Positions 23,508 to 32,951 of a stretch of DNA of 60,000 bases are shown here, piece after piece; within the stretch, counting starts at the first letter, position 1; the number at the start of each line of letters is the position of its first letter. This DNA comes from Adiantum capillus-veneris. Taxonomy: Eukaryota; Streptophyta; Polypodiopsida; Polypodiales; Pteridaceae. The stretch is from assembly GCA_014529385.2 (NCBI GenBank), contig CM043942.1, positions 3,080,501 through 3,140,500 of the forward strand, read 5' to 3'. The translations under genes and the position numbers were made by a program. Below the pieces are notes generated by a model, which saw nothing but the letters and a program-made list of their open reading frames with translations, was not told the DNA's origin and made no database searches.

Positions 23508-24372
23508 AGGGACCGCTTTGAAGATTATATCAAGAATTTTGAGATTCTTGATGCTGCAGCGGAAAACATTCCCCATGTCCCTTTCACCGAGGAGGAAGTG
23601 GAGCAAATAAGGCAAACATTGCTAGATGAACAAGAAAGCCAAGAAAGGAAAAGAAAAACAAAAGCAGACAGGGACTTAAAGGGAAAACCGGCAGCTTTAC
23701 CAGATAGCCCTAAACCCCAGCCCACAACCATCTCCACCGCCCTCACCACCTCCTAGCAGCCCTCCACCAGAAGATAAGGAGGCTGAGGACAAACAAGAAG
23801 AAAGGCAAGCTGAGGAGCAAGAGCAAAGAGAAGAACCTGAGCCAAAGGAAGAGGCCAAGCCTGAGTCTGAGAAAAAAGTATTAGATGAGGCCTATTATGC
23901 ATTTTTGGACCTGCTAGCTGCAGGCTATACAAAGGAAGAAGCCACCACAGCCGCATTCGACTTGGCGAGAACAAGGCATAAAGATCAGATGCAAGGCATC
24001 CGGCTAGTGGAACTTAAAGAAATTGCTACAGACACTGTAGACCTGCACCCGCCCTCCAATGACTGGGACGTGGTGATGAAAAAGCTAGCCGGCGGATTGC
24101 GAGCACAATCCATGGCTTCAGAGGAAGAAATGGCGACTCTCAAAGCCACTAAAGAACATATCAAAAAGGAAGTGGATTCTCTGCAGGCACAAAGCCAAAG
24201 GCAAAAAGAGAGAGAAGATGACCTGCAGGCCAGCTTGGCAACGGCTCTACAAAACTGCCAAGCAATGGAAGAAGCAAATGAGGCAGCAGCAAAAAGAATA
24301 CTAGCAGCTGAAGAAGAGTGTCTGCACTCATCAAGTCATTGCGAGATGCTGAAAAAGAACGGGATAATCTGA
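23508..24372 (+). pseudogene. Middle part of the same protein: acidic/proline linker and coiled coil
   Basis: The frame of the preceding segment continues to 23756 (VPFTEEEVEQIRQTLLDEQE). Near 23700 the coding signal moves to the +1 frame, which reads a proline-rich stretch (PSPQPSPPPSPPPPSSPPP), an acidic Glu-rich linker and, from 23893, AYYAFLDLLAAGYTKEEATT followed by AAFDLAR. This last block has the length and pattern of a UBA-like three-helix domain. A long coiled coil follows (IKKEVDSLQAQSQRQKERED). This frame ends at 24372, but the coiled coil resumes from about 24318 in another frame. One nonsense change and two frameshifts therefore separate the three segments. Confidence 0.5.
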
Positions 24373-25892
24373 CACTACAGCTGGCAGAAGAAACAAAAGA
24401 AGTAGAGGCCATGAGAAATGCCAAGGAAAAGGTAGAGATAGAACAAGAAGCAAGCCTGGATGAAGTCCTTGAGCTCAAGGACCAATTAAAAGTCAAAGAT
24501 CAAACCATCCAGAGGCTGCGAGCATCACCTACTAGAGTTAGAGCTACGAGCTCAACTCAAATCATTTCCGAGAGTCAAATATATGAAGAGCAAATGCAGG
24601 AACTTCAGAAAGAGCTGACTCTCGAGAAAAAGAAAAGGTTAATGATGGCTGAAGGTTCTATCGCAATGCAAACAAGAATGGAGGACAACCAAAAAGCCCT
24701 ACAAGAAGAAGTGGAGAGCATAAAGATAAAGCTCGAGGAGGCGGAAAGAGTAAACTCTGAACTTAATGACCTCCTCGTGAATATGGGCGAAGAAGCTGAA
24801 GCGGAAAAGCAGACACTCCTCAGGCAAATTGAGGAGTTGAAAGGCCAGCAACAAGCAGAGGCAGAAAGCTCAGGGCCAGCCGCCAATGAGGGCATCGACC
24901 TCGAAAATGTGGCAGATCCTGTGGACACACCCATGCAAGAGGAAAGCATAGCAGGATCCTCTCAAGAGCCTCAGGATCTAGCACAAGAAGAGGAGGAAAA
25001 ATTGCGTAAGGCAATAGAGGCAGAGCTAAGAGAAAGCACAAAGGAAGCCTTGGAATGGGAGCAGAGGGTCTTCAAATCTATGACAATTCAGAAGATCAAC
25101 ACCAGCAATCTCATGCGCGAGTGGCTTCAACCCTCTCTCCCATATCCATTGCTGAAGTATGAAGCAGCAACAATAAACAGGCGAATCAGAGAAGAGCCAA
25201 CGGTACCTCTCTACAATGCAGACACCTCGAGGCCAGAAGGAGTTAAGCTCATAGTGGATTCTCATCCAAAGTGGAGGAAGGCTTGGCTTATCAAGTACCC
25301 ACAATACCTAATCCACTTGGTAGAGGCACCTAAACATATCAGAGACAACCTCAGTTTCTGTCCTCTACCAAGGGTTAGGACATGGAAGGCACAAGAAATT
25401 TTGCAAAGAAGCCAACCCACTTGGCTGAATTACCCAAAGCTGCCGGGCGTGAAGGCAAGTGAGAGAATAAGTGTCCAATACATGGTGAAAACCCTAACGG
25501 GCTCCATAGAATTGTTCACTTGCTCACCTGACCTTACACGCATTATGATGAGAAAAATCTGCAGAACCATCCTAGCAGTGTTCGAGACCTTCAAGCCGGG
25601 TCAGGTGACCGACAGCATATTCTTCTTCCAAGATACATACAGATGTGCTTACGATTTGTCAGGTCAGCCTTCCAAGGAGGTGATACATGCGCCGTACCAA
25701 AGAATCATGTTTCTACCATCCTATCACCTCCAAGCTTTTGAAGAAGCATTCTATACGGGGTTCTTCACCATGAATACAGATATCTTTGGCCCGACAATGC
25801 TGAACCTACATGCAAGCCACGAATCACTGCTAAAGATGCGAGAAACGATAAAAATGAAGCATCTGATCAAGGACATGTCGGGGACGACATGA
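24318..25892 (+). CDS. C-terminal part: coiled coil plus unknown C-terminal domain (524 aa)
   Basis: The first 180 residues are heptad-rich coiled coil (LIKSLRDAEKERDNLTLQL, LEEAERVNSELNDLLVNMG). An acidic linker follows. From about residue 240 there is a compact, aromatic-rich domain (LMREWLQPSLPYPLLKYE, HPKWRKAWLIKYPQYLIHLV, PTWLNYPKLPGVKASERI, SIFFFQDTYRCAYDLSG, FYTGFFTMNTDIFGPTML). I do not recognise this domain. No RT, RNase H or integrase motif is present. The stop TGA at 25890-25892 is followed three bases later by a polypurine tract and an LTR-like start, so this is the last gene of an LTR element. The start given is the first usable codon in frame. The real protein probably begins at 22362. 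Confidence 0.55.
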   Translation: MSALIKSLRDAEKERDNLTLQLAEETKEVEAMRNAKEKVEIEQEASLDEVLELKDQLKVKDQTIQRLRASPTRVRATSSTQIISESQIYEEQMQELQKELTLEKKKRLMMAEGSIAMQTRMEDNQKALQEEVESIKIKLEEAERVNSELNDLLVNMGEEAEAEKQTLLRQIEELKGQQQAEAESSGPAANEGIDLENVADPVDTPMQEESIAGSSQEPQDLAQEEEEKLRKAIEAELRESTKEALEWEQRVFKSMTIQKINTSNLMREWLQPSLPYPLLKYEAATINRRIREEPTVPLYNADTSRPEGVKLIVDSHPKWRKAWLIKYPQYLIHLVEAPKHIRDNLSFCPLPRVRTWKAQEILQRSQPTWLNYPKLPGVKASERISVQYMVKTLTGSIELFTCSPDLTRIMMRKICRTILAVFETFKPGQVTDSIFFFQDTYRCAYDLSGQPSKEVIHAPYQRIMFLPSYHLQAFEEAFYTGFFTMNTDIFGPTMLNLHASHESLLKMRETIKMKHLIKDMSGTT

Positions 25893-25895
25893 ACA

Positions 25896-25909
25896 AGGAG
25901 GGGGGGGGA
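25896..25909 (+). other. Polypurine tract
   Basis: An AAGGAG-type run with about nine G residues ends one base before TGTTAG at 25910. Its place between a stop codon and an LTR start is standard for LTR retrotransposons. Confidence 0.75.
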
Positions 25910-26761
25910 TGTTAGAAGCTGGACACACCCCACGGCATCTAACTACTCGGCGGACTATTATCTTTGTAATTATTCATTCATTGAGAAAAACGATCTTTCA
26001 CCTTGTAAATATTGGGACTTACAGAAGTTTCCAGATTGTATCCCAGTTTTGATAGTTAGATTGAGTAGATGGTTGATTTTGGAACTTTTGGGTTTGAGAA
26101 GTTGTAAGGTATATATACCACTTTTTGACCTTAATGAAAAAAACCTTTTGTCATTTTAAAAACAAGTTTGAAGTCTGTGAGTGAGCCTACTGTGTACGAG
26201 AGAGAGAGTGTGAGCTTCGTCTTGACGCTACGAGTGCTACGGTGGTCAGAATCGAGTGCGGAGAAGTGCAGCGTGTTGCCCCGGACTAGAGCTACGCGTC
26301 GATACCAACATTGCGCGCGTATGGTCCGGCTTTGTGAGCTCCTTCTACGAGCTTCATCGGTTGTTTGGGTGAGCATACATTGTCCGCGTTCACATTGAGT
26401 AGAACTACACATTAGGCACTTTAGATTTCGGAAACGAAGACCTGCAGATTTCGACCAGACATCCTATGTGTTTCTGCACCGGGTGTTTTGGGTCATGATT
26501 TTGGTTCATAGACCTTAGGGAGAGTGGCCTATTGGTATTAGTAGGGTCTCCTTCAAGTTCTATGGTGTTTCGAGATTGTTTGATGGGTGTTCGGCTCTAG
26601 AAAGCGTTGTAGGAAGTTTCCTCTTTTGCACTCTTGAAGGCTGTGACGTAGACAATTGGTAGAGACCTCTGTAGGAATTAGTTAGGAGTCGGTCGAGTGT
26701 AGGTTGACACCTTATGCTTGCTTCCATGCGCCTACGGGTCGAGCTTTGTCCTTAGCTGACA
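25910..26761 (+). repeat. Probable 3' LTR of the large-ORF element
   Basis: It starts TGTTAG after the polypurine tract and may end CTGACA at 26761, giving about 852 bp with imperfect terminal inverted repeats. A TATA box (GGTATATATACC) lies near 26107-26118, with AATGAAAAAA downstream. At 26457-26466 it contains AGACATCCTA, one half of the palindrome found upstream. The 5' LTR is not in the window, so the right boundary could not be checked against a second copy. Confidence 0.5.
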
Positions 26762-27879
26762 TTACGTGTTAGGTGAGTTCTCGCTGTGCTGACGTCCGTC
26801 GCGGCGTATCCGTCCAACTCTGCCTCTTCTAGATTTTCTTGTAGTCATATTTGTCCTCTCCATCTCCTTTTCCATCACCAACATCGTATCAAATCCATGG
26901 TTTCCTTTATAGCCTCGTTCTTGACTTTGAGTACCATGCAGGATTGGATGCTTGTATAGAGGAGGAGGAGCATATTGATTTGCATGAAGTCTTGCAAGAA
27001 TACCACCTTTGAGGGGTTTTTTGTAAAAATTCGACACTATCATGAGCTTCAATTTACCCTCTATGGTTGCTACAAGAAAACCACATCCTCATCCTGTTAT
27101 GTCAAGTATCTGCAGCATAAGTTTTATATTTCTTTTTTCAAGAGTTCATATTGAAATGTTTTTAAAGCTCTTTGGCCAACTGAATTTGGTCTGAAAAATG
27201 TGTGTTTATTGCTTATTTCCTTGAGCAAGAAGGGTTCATATACTACAAACCTATCATGCTTCACTTCAGAGCAAGCAATGCTTTTTTTTTTTTTAATAAG
27301 TAGCTAGTATGGTGATGTAAAAGATGTTTTTGGGGCTGATGTGAAGGAGAATCCGACTACAAAGGATGTAGTTGAATAGTTACAAATTTTGAGTACGAGG
27401 GTTACATAGCACACTTCATACTAAAAATTCATGGAGTGGTAGATCGCATGAGAAAATGAGTCTTGCTATCTCTTGATATGTATCAAGAAAGAAAAAGAGA
27501 AAGTTTTTGATGCCTCAAAAATCTCAAATTTGAGTACAGGTCATGTGAGAAGTCATGGTCATGGTGATTTGGATGGCTCAAAGAAAATCCTTGATGAGGA
27601 GTTTGATATGCCTTTTGTGAACACTCCTGGTGCAAGAAAGATGCAAGTGAAATACATGACACTTGATAGTGATTATGCACCATGTACATATTAGAAGTGG
27701 AAAATCTTATGCAATAGTTTATGTATGATAGTTATGTGTCTCACCATTGTACATATATGACAAAGACTATGCATGATGTAGAAACCACCCTTTTTTTGAG
27801 AATGTATAACATGAAAGAAGTGTAAACTTTTTTGTTACTATTGGTTTTTGCATGGCTAATGTGGATTGCTCATAGTATG
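26762..27879. other. No gene recognised
   Basis: A 96-residue minus-strand frame (27052-26762) ends in a basic stretch (TTRKSRRGRVGRIRRDGRQ) that I do not recognise. 27473-27694 on the + strand may be the variable region upstream of the copia RT relic that follows. The rest is AT-rich. Confidence 0.3.
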
Positions 27880-28400
27880 TCTTAGGGAATGAGGGAGAAA
27901 TTGTAATTGTATGCATTTATTTGGATGACTTGATTGTTGAAGGAAATCATGAGGGGAAAGTTGAGCATGTAAAGATCATCTTCAAGCAAGACTGTGACAT
28001 GAAAGTTCTGGGTGAGCTATGGCACTTTTTGGGCATTGAGATTATATGCCCAAAAAAGGGCATATGGTTGTCACAAATGCAATATGTAGTGGACATGATA
28101 TCATAGTATGGTATGAGTAATTATAAGACTATTCATATACCCTTGAATTAGAATTTAAAGATAGGAGCTAATGCAGTTGAACTATTTGAGAATACCACCA
28201 TGTACAAGAAGGATGTGGGTAGCTTGATTCAGTTGATGATCTCAAAACTAGATATTAGCTACATAGTTGGATTGGAGAGTTAGTCATGCAACTTTAAAGG
28301 AAGTGATACTTGGAAGCAGTGAGGAAAACATTACTCTATGTGAGTACTACCATGGATTATGCACACTTTTATGAGGCTTGCACAAAGTTGTAGCTATATG
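27880..28400 (+). pseudogene. Copia reverse transcriptase/RNase H relic
   Basis: The frame from about 27905 gives VCIYLDDLIVEGNHEG, matching the YVDDLIV active-site block, then FKQDCDMKVLGELWHFLGIE and WLSQMQYVVDM, all in copia RT order. Further on, VGSLIQLMISKLDISYIVGLES and AVRKTLLYVSTTMDYAHFYEA match the RT-RNase H linker. Stops at 28105 and 28150 and frame changes near 28290 show decay. It does not match copia-1 closely, so it is a separate family. Confidence 0.65.
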
Positions 28401-28460
28401 TGTAAATTAGGTTGGCATCCTATTTGATCACTTCTCCATTTTTCCCTTTGTTTACCGACA

Positions 28461-28474
28461 TGGTATCAAAGCAA
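28461..28474 (+). other. Primer-binding-site-like sequence
   Basis: TGGTATCAAAGCA follows ...CCGACA and resembles the copia PBS TGGTATCAGAGC with one change. No complete LTR could be delimited to its left. Confidence 0.35.
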
Positions 28475-29384
28475 GGTGTTCGTTTGGAAAACTTCATATA
28501 GAAATTGGTCTTTGAAAAAATAAATGTGTTTTTTGTGGCTCACACATAGAGTCTAATTTTGCACCATTTGAGAGGTATTCTAGACGTTTGTTTCTTCTTC
28601 TGTGAGTCTAAGAGACTCTTGATTTTTTGACATTGTAGCTTTAAGCTTCTACTGAGTTGCATGAAATTTCAATTGGATTGAAGAAAATGGTTTTCTCTTG
28701 TACATCAAATTGTTATTTTTGTTATGTTAGAGAATTCTTTTCCCACATGAAGATTGCTTTTTCTTTTGCGACAAAGCCGAAGATGAGAATGAGGACGAGT
28801 TTTACAATAGTGAATGTTTATAGGCATTCATGCCTATAATCTAAAACATTCAATGTTGTAAAAATCATTCTCATTGTATAGGTTTAGGATGCCTATAAGC
28901 ATGACAGTTATTTTGTCAAATTATTTAGGATGTTTTCTAAATCTTCTTCTAATAGTAGTAGATTAGGAATTTTTTTTCAATGAAACTGTGGTATTTTTGA
29001 GCTATAAGTCAACATTTAGTAGTCAACATTTAGCATTTTTATGGTAAATTTATTTAGTTCCAAACATTGCCTTGAAATGTTTAGTCAGTGGTGGTAAGAC
29101 CGCCTAGTTTGTCTTAGATGATTCTCATGTCTTGTGGATCGAATGTGTTTTCCACCTATTTTTTTGGACAATAATACACCCTATGTTATGGTCTAGAGGT
29201 GGTTCTAGTCTATGTAGGTATATGGATTATATTCTCATGTTATGTTACCAAGCCTTATGTGGTACATAGGTTGTGGTTCACTTCATGATGAGCCTACAAA
29301 GCTTTAATCCTCCCAGTTTGGCACTAAATTATTTGAAGTACTTAATATATGCACAAAATTTACGTGAATGTTCATATTTAGGCT
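28475..29384. other. AT-rich, no gene recognised
   Basis: Only short frames occur. It may be the internal remnant of the minus-strand LTR element at 29385-29737. Confidence 0.3.
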
Positions 29385-29396
29385 GCTCTGATACCA
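29385..29396 (-). other. Copia-type primer binding site (minus strand)
   Basis: On the minus strand this reads TGGTATCAGAGC, two bases after the end of the LTR at 29399, exactly as in active copia elements. Confidence 0.6.
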
Positions 29397-29398
29397 AT

Positions 29399-29737
<339 letters not shown>

Positions 29738-30401
29738 TTTAATGCACTAGTAACTTGTGTGTAGCAAAAAATGATAACATAGTGAGCATTTCATTAAGGA
29801 CAAGTTTCTAATGAGCATAGAGAGAGTACTTAATTTGAGAAAGACACATAGGAATTACACCTGGCTAGTTTGGCATAGACAGTACCTGAAAAGAGAGAGA
29901 AATAGAACAATTGACAACATTTGAGGACCCGATTTACAGGGAGCCGGTCCCCCCCCCCCGTAAAGGCTTTGTATTATAGCTTCTCCCATCAAAGGAGACT
30001 TTTGTACAATACAATTCTTGTGTTCCTTGACAAAACTCATTAGTGCAATGAAGATGGAAGATTCATGCACCAAATTATGAAGGAAAAACGCACCTAGTGT
30101 CCCTAGCCTCAGTCCCAAGACCTCACACACCTTAAAAAATGGTGAGATCTAGCAGGGAATGAGGAAAGATTGAGAGGAAGAAGATCTATCTTATGAGAAA
30201 GAAGTATTCTCCTCACATAATCACTCTAATGGCATAGCTTAGATTAGTAATAAGCATGATAGAGGAAATGAGCATGCCATTGAATCTTGGCTCTTGGTTG
30301 GATTTGAATTTCATAGCCAAACGTTGTTGGTGTAGGCCTCTACTTCTCAATGCTTGGAGAAGGATATGGAGTTCTTTCTCAACACATAATTTGTGTGTGT
30401 T

Positions 30402-30439
<38 letters not shown>

Positions 30440-30547
30440 AAAGTTGGTTAGACTAAAAATGCCAACTCTCTCTCTACTTGGTTGACCCCTCTTTCTTTTT
30501 GCTCTTGCTGGCTTCCCATTGGCTCCTACAAAGCTTAGCCAATTGCG
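29738..30547. other. No gene recognised; includes (GT)n at 30391-30436
   Basis: A C homopolymer run of about 11 bases lies near 29949-29959 and a GT repeat of about 46 bp at 30391-30436. Copia-2 begins abruptly at about 30548. Confidence 0.5.
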
Positions 30548-31342
30548 AAGAAGCCCGCAACAATGACAGATGAAGCATGGATTGTCCTTGATCGAAAGGC
30601 ATTGGGAACAATCCGGTTAAGCTTGGCGTCAACGGTGGCCTTCAATGTTTCGGAGATGAAGACCACGGAGGACTTAATGAAGTCACTTGACGACTTCTAC
30701 GAGAAACCATTGGCATCCAATAAGGTATTTCTTATGAAGTGCTTGTTCAATCTAAAGATGGCAGAGAATGGTTCAGTTGCAGAACACCTAAATGACTTTA
30801 ACACAAACATAAGTCAACTTCGATCGGTGAAATCAATTTTGATGATGAAGTGCGAGCTCTCCTTATACTATCATCTCTACCGGATAGTCGGGACAGCCTT
30901 GTGATGGCTGTAAGTAATTCTATTTGTGGCACAAATACTCTTAAGTTTGATGATGTTGTGGGTGTTCTCCTAAGCGAGGAAATACGAAGGAGAAGCACAG
31001 GAGAATCATCAAGTGCTGCATTGTCAGTGGAAACAAGAGGAAGGCCTAAGGAGAGGTTCAAAAACCAAAAGGATCGTGATCGCTCAAGACGGAGCAAGTC
31101 ACGCACAAAGTCAGTTCTTGAATGTTGGAACTTCGGCAAGAAGGGCCACGTCAAGAAGGATTGTTGGTCCAAAAAGAAGAAGGAGACAGAGTCTCAATAC
31201 AACAAGCCAACATCGGAGGCCAATGTGGCAGGTAAAGTAGAGAAAGATGCTCTAATTCTCTCATTAGACAATGTGTCTAATTCCTCGATAGTAGATTCCG
31301 GGGATTCATTCCATGCGACACCACACAAGCAACATTTCCAAG
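30548..31342 (+). pseudogene. Copia-2 gag and start of pol
   Basis: The Gag segment (DEAWIVLDRKALGTIRLSLAS) is followed by the zinc knuckle CWNFGKKGHVKKDC, in which the second Cys is Phe, and the protease block IVDSGDSFHATP. A frame change near 30830 separates the two open parts. The sequence stops at the CCAAG target duplication where the next element inserted. It keeps Arg (CGA) and Trp (TGG) codons where copia-1 has stops, so it is closer to the family ancestor there. Confidence 0.88.
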
Positions 31343-31635
31343 TGTTAACCCTCACGGCACACGGACACCCATCACCTACGACGGACGTGTATTATGTATT
31401 TGGTAGAGTCAGGTACCGGGCTTGTCGGACCAATAGGGAAAGGTAGAGTGATCGCCGATGAGAGGCGCACTTTAACTTGGACATTCAAGGGATTAGTTGG
31501 TTAAGCATGGGCGCCCAAGTGTGAATGGGGTGAGCTCCTATAAAAGCCAACTAAACCTAATTTTTACTCATTCTCTCATTTGTGCAATTGAAGAGTGCTC
31601 TTGCTCCATCTCCATCTTCTTCTTCTTCACCTCCT

Positions 31636-31666
<31 letters not shown>

Positions 31667-31916
31667 GAGAGTGTGTGTGCGATCGAGCATTACGAAGGCA
31701 CGACGGCGGCGAAGCGGTTGAGCGCGGCACGACTGCAGCTTCTTCTTCATCGCGGCGAGGAATCCACCACGAAGGCGAGCGTAGAGCGGTGAGTGACACA
31801 CCCTTTGTTTTCTTGAGCTTGCTAGTTTAGGCTTGTTGTGTGCTTGGAGCCGTTTGTGGCTCGCATACGGTGTATTGGCAAGTCCCTTGCTTCGACAGTG
31901 CGGCAAGGAGCGCACA
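31343..31916 (+). repeat. 5' LTR of the young element
   Basis: 574 bp, starting TGTTAACC and ending GCGCACA. A TATAAAA box lies at 31539-31545 and a (GT)n(GA)n stretch near 31637-31675. Compared by eye with the right LTR, I found one difference (C at about 31456, A at 36202). Confidence 0.95.
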
Positions 31917-31920
31917 TTTT

Positions 31921-31938
31921 TGGCGCCGCTGCCGGGGA
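31921..31938 (+). other. Primer binding site (Asp tRNA type)
   Basis: TGGCGCCGCTGCCGGGGA begins four T residues after the LTR. Athila elements use TGGCGCCGTTGCCGGGGA. Confidence 0.85.
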
Positions 31939-32951
31939 TATGCCCTACACTAAGCTCGGTTAGCACTTTACGCTTCCTTGTGGTGCAATTTCTATCATAG
32001 GAAAGGCAGGGAAGAAGTGTGTGGAAGGTTTCTGTTTTTTGCGTTTTCTGCAATTGCTGTCAAGTTTCAATTTCTGTTATTGTCTGCGTTTTTCAAATTC
32101 TGCAATTTCTGCGTTTTCAAGTTCGGCGTTTCCACTTCCTGCAATTTTTCGCATTTCTGTCAAGTTCTGCAATTTCTGCGTTTTTATGCATTTTCTGCGT
32201 TTTTTCTGCATTTTCTGCATTTTCAGCAATTTCTGCGTTTTTCTGTCAGTTTTCTGCAATTTCTGTTTTTTTGCGTTTTTCTGCATTTTTTTAATTGCTG
32301 CGTTTTTCTGCATCAAAAAAAAAAAAAAAGAAGCTAAAAATAAAAATAATAATAATTTTTGAAAAAAAAAAAAAAAATCTTAAAATTTTCAAAGGAAAAA
32401 AAATCGGAAATCAAAAACGCGAGCGAGTGGGTGGCGAAATTTTTCGAAAATAAAAAACACGACTCTTAAAACGTACGGGTTGGTTTGTATAAAAGGTAGA
32501 TCGGGATCGTTTTCCCAAGCCCAAGCCCAAGCCCAAGCCCAAGCCCAAGCCCAAGCCCAAGCCCAGGCCTCAGTCCTCAGTCTTATGATATATACTAGAC
32601 TCACTCTTATATATATACCCTACTCCCTCAAGAGAGAATGAGAGCATGTGGGACAAGTCCTCCACTCTCCTCCTTTCTCTTCCCACTTGCACCCTTAGAC
32701 TTTCTAGTTTGGGCCTAGTTCCCTACTGGAAATTGACAGTTTTAGGGATTCCGAGGGCATAGAGTGACCAAACGGAGGGCTGTAAAGCACGGCACGACCC
32801 TCTGATTGATACGCTCGTTTTGAGCTATCACACGGCCCATTCCACGACACGCTCTAAAAAATCTAGCAAAAAAACAAACAAAAAACACGCTAAAAACTAG
32901 TCACAAGGCCTCCTAGAGCAGCTTTTTGACACCTTAGGGTATCAAAAGCAC
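31939..32951 (+). repeat. Low-complexity leader: TTTCTGC repeats, A-runs and (AAGCCC)n
   Basis: 32020-32320 is a degenerate direct repeat of TTTCTGCGTTT and TTTCTGCAATT units. 32316-32400 holds A-rich runs. 32514-32566 is an (AAGCCC)n hexamer array. TATA-like boxes occur near 32487 and 32605-32620. No coding function is likely. Confidence 0.8.

Noticed and set aside
24605-25304. Several minus-strand frames of 70-114 codons opposite the long ORF
   Set aside because: They are antisense shadows of the coiled-coil coding region, with Ser/Phe/Cys-rich composition typical of that.
26762-27052. 96-residue minus-strand frame with a basic stretch
   Set aside because: No recognisable domain, and it overlaps the presumed LTR boundary. 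Probably chance.
32019-32362. Three overlapping open frames rich in Phe, Cys and Ser
   Set aside because: They are translations of the TTTCTGC low-complexity leader and have no protein-like composition or start context.
32389-32604. Minus-strand frame with a (WA)n repeat
   Set aside because: It is a product of the (AAGCCC)n hexamer array, not a gene.
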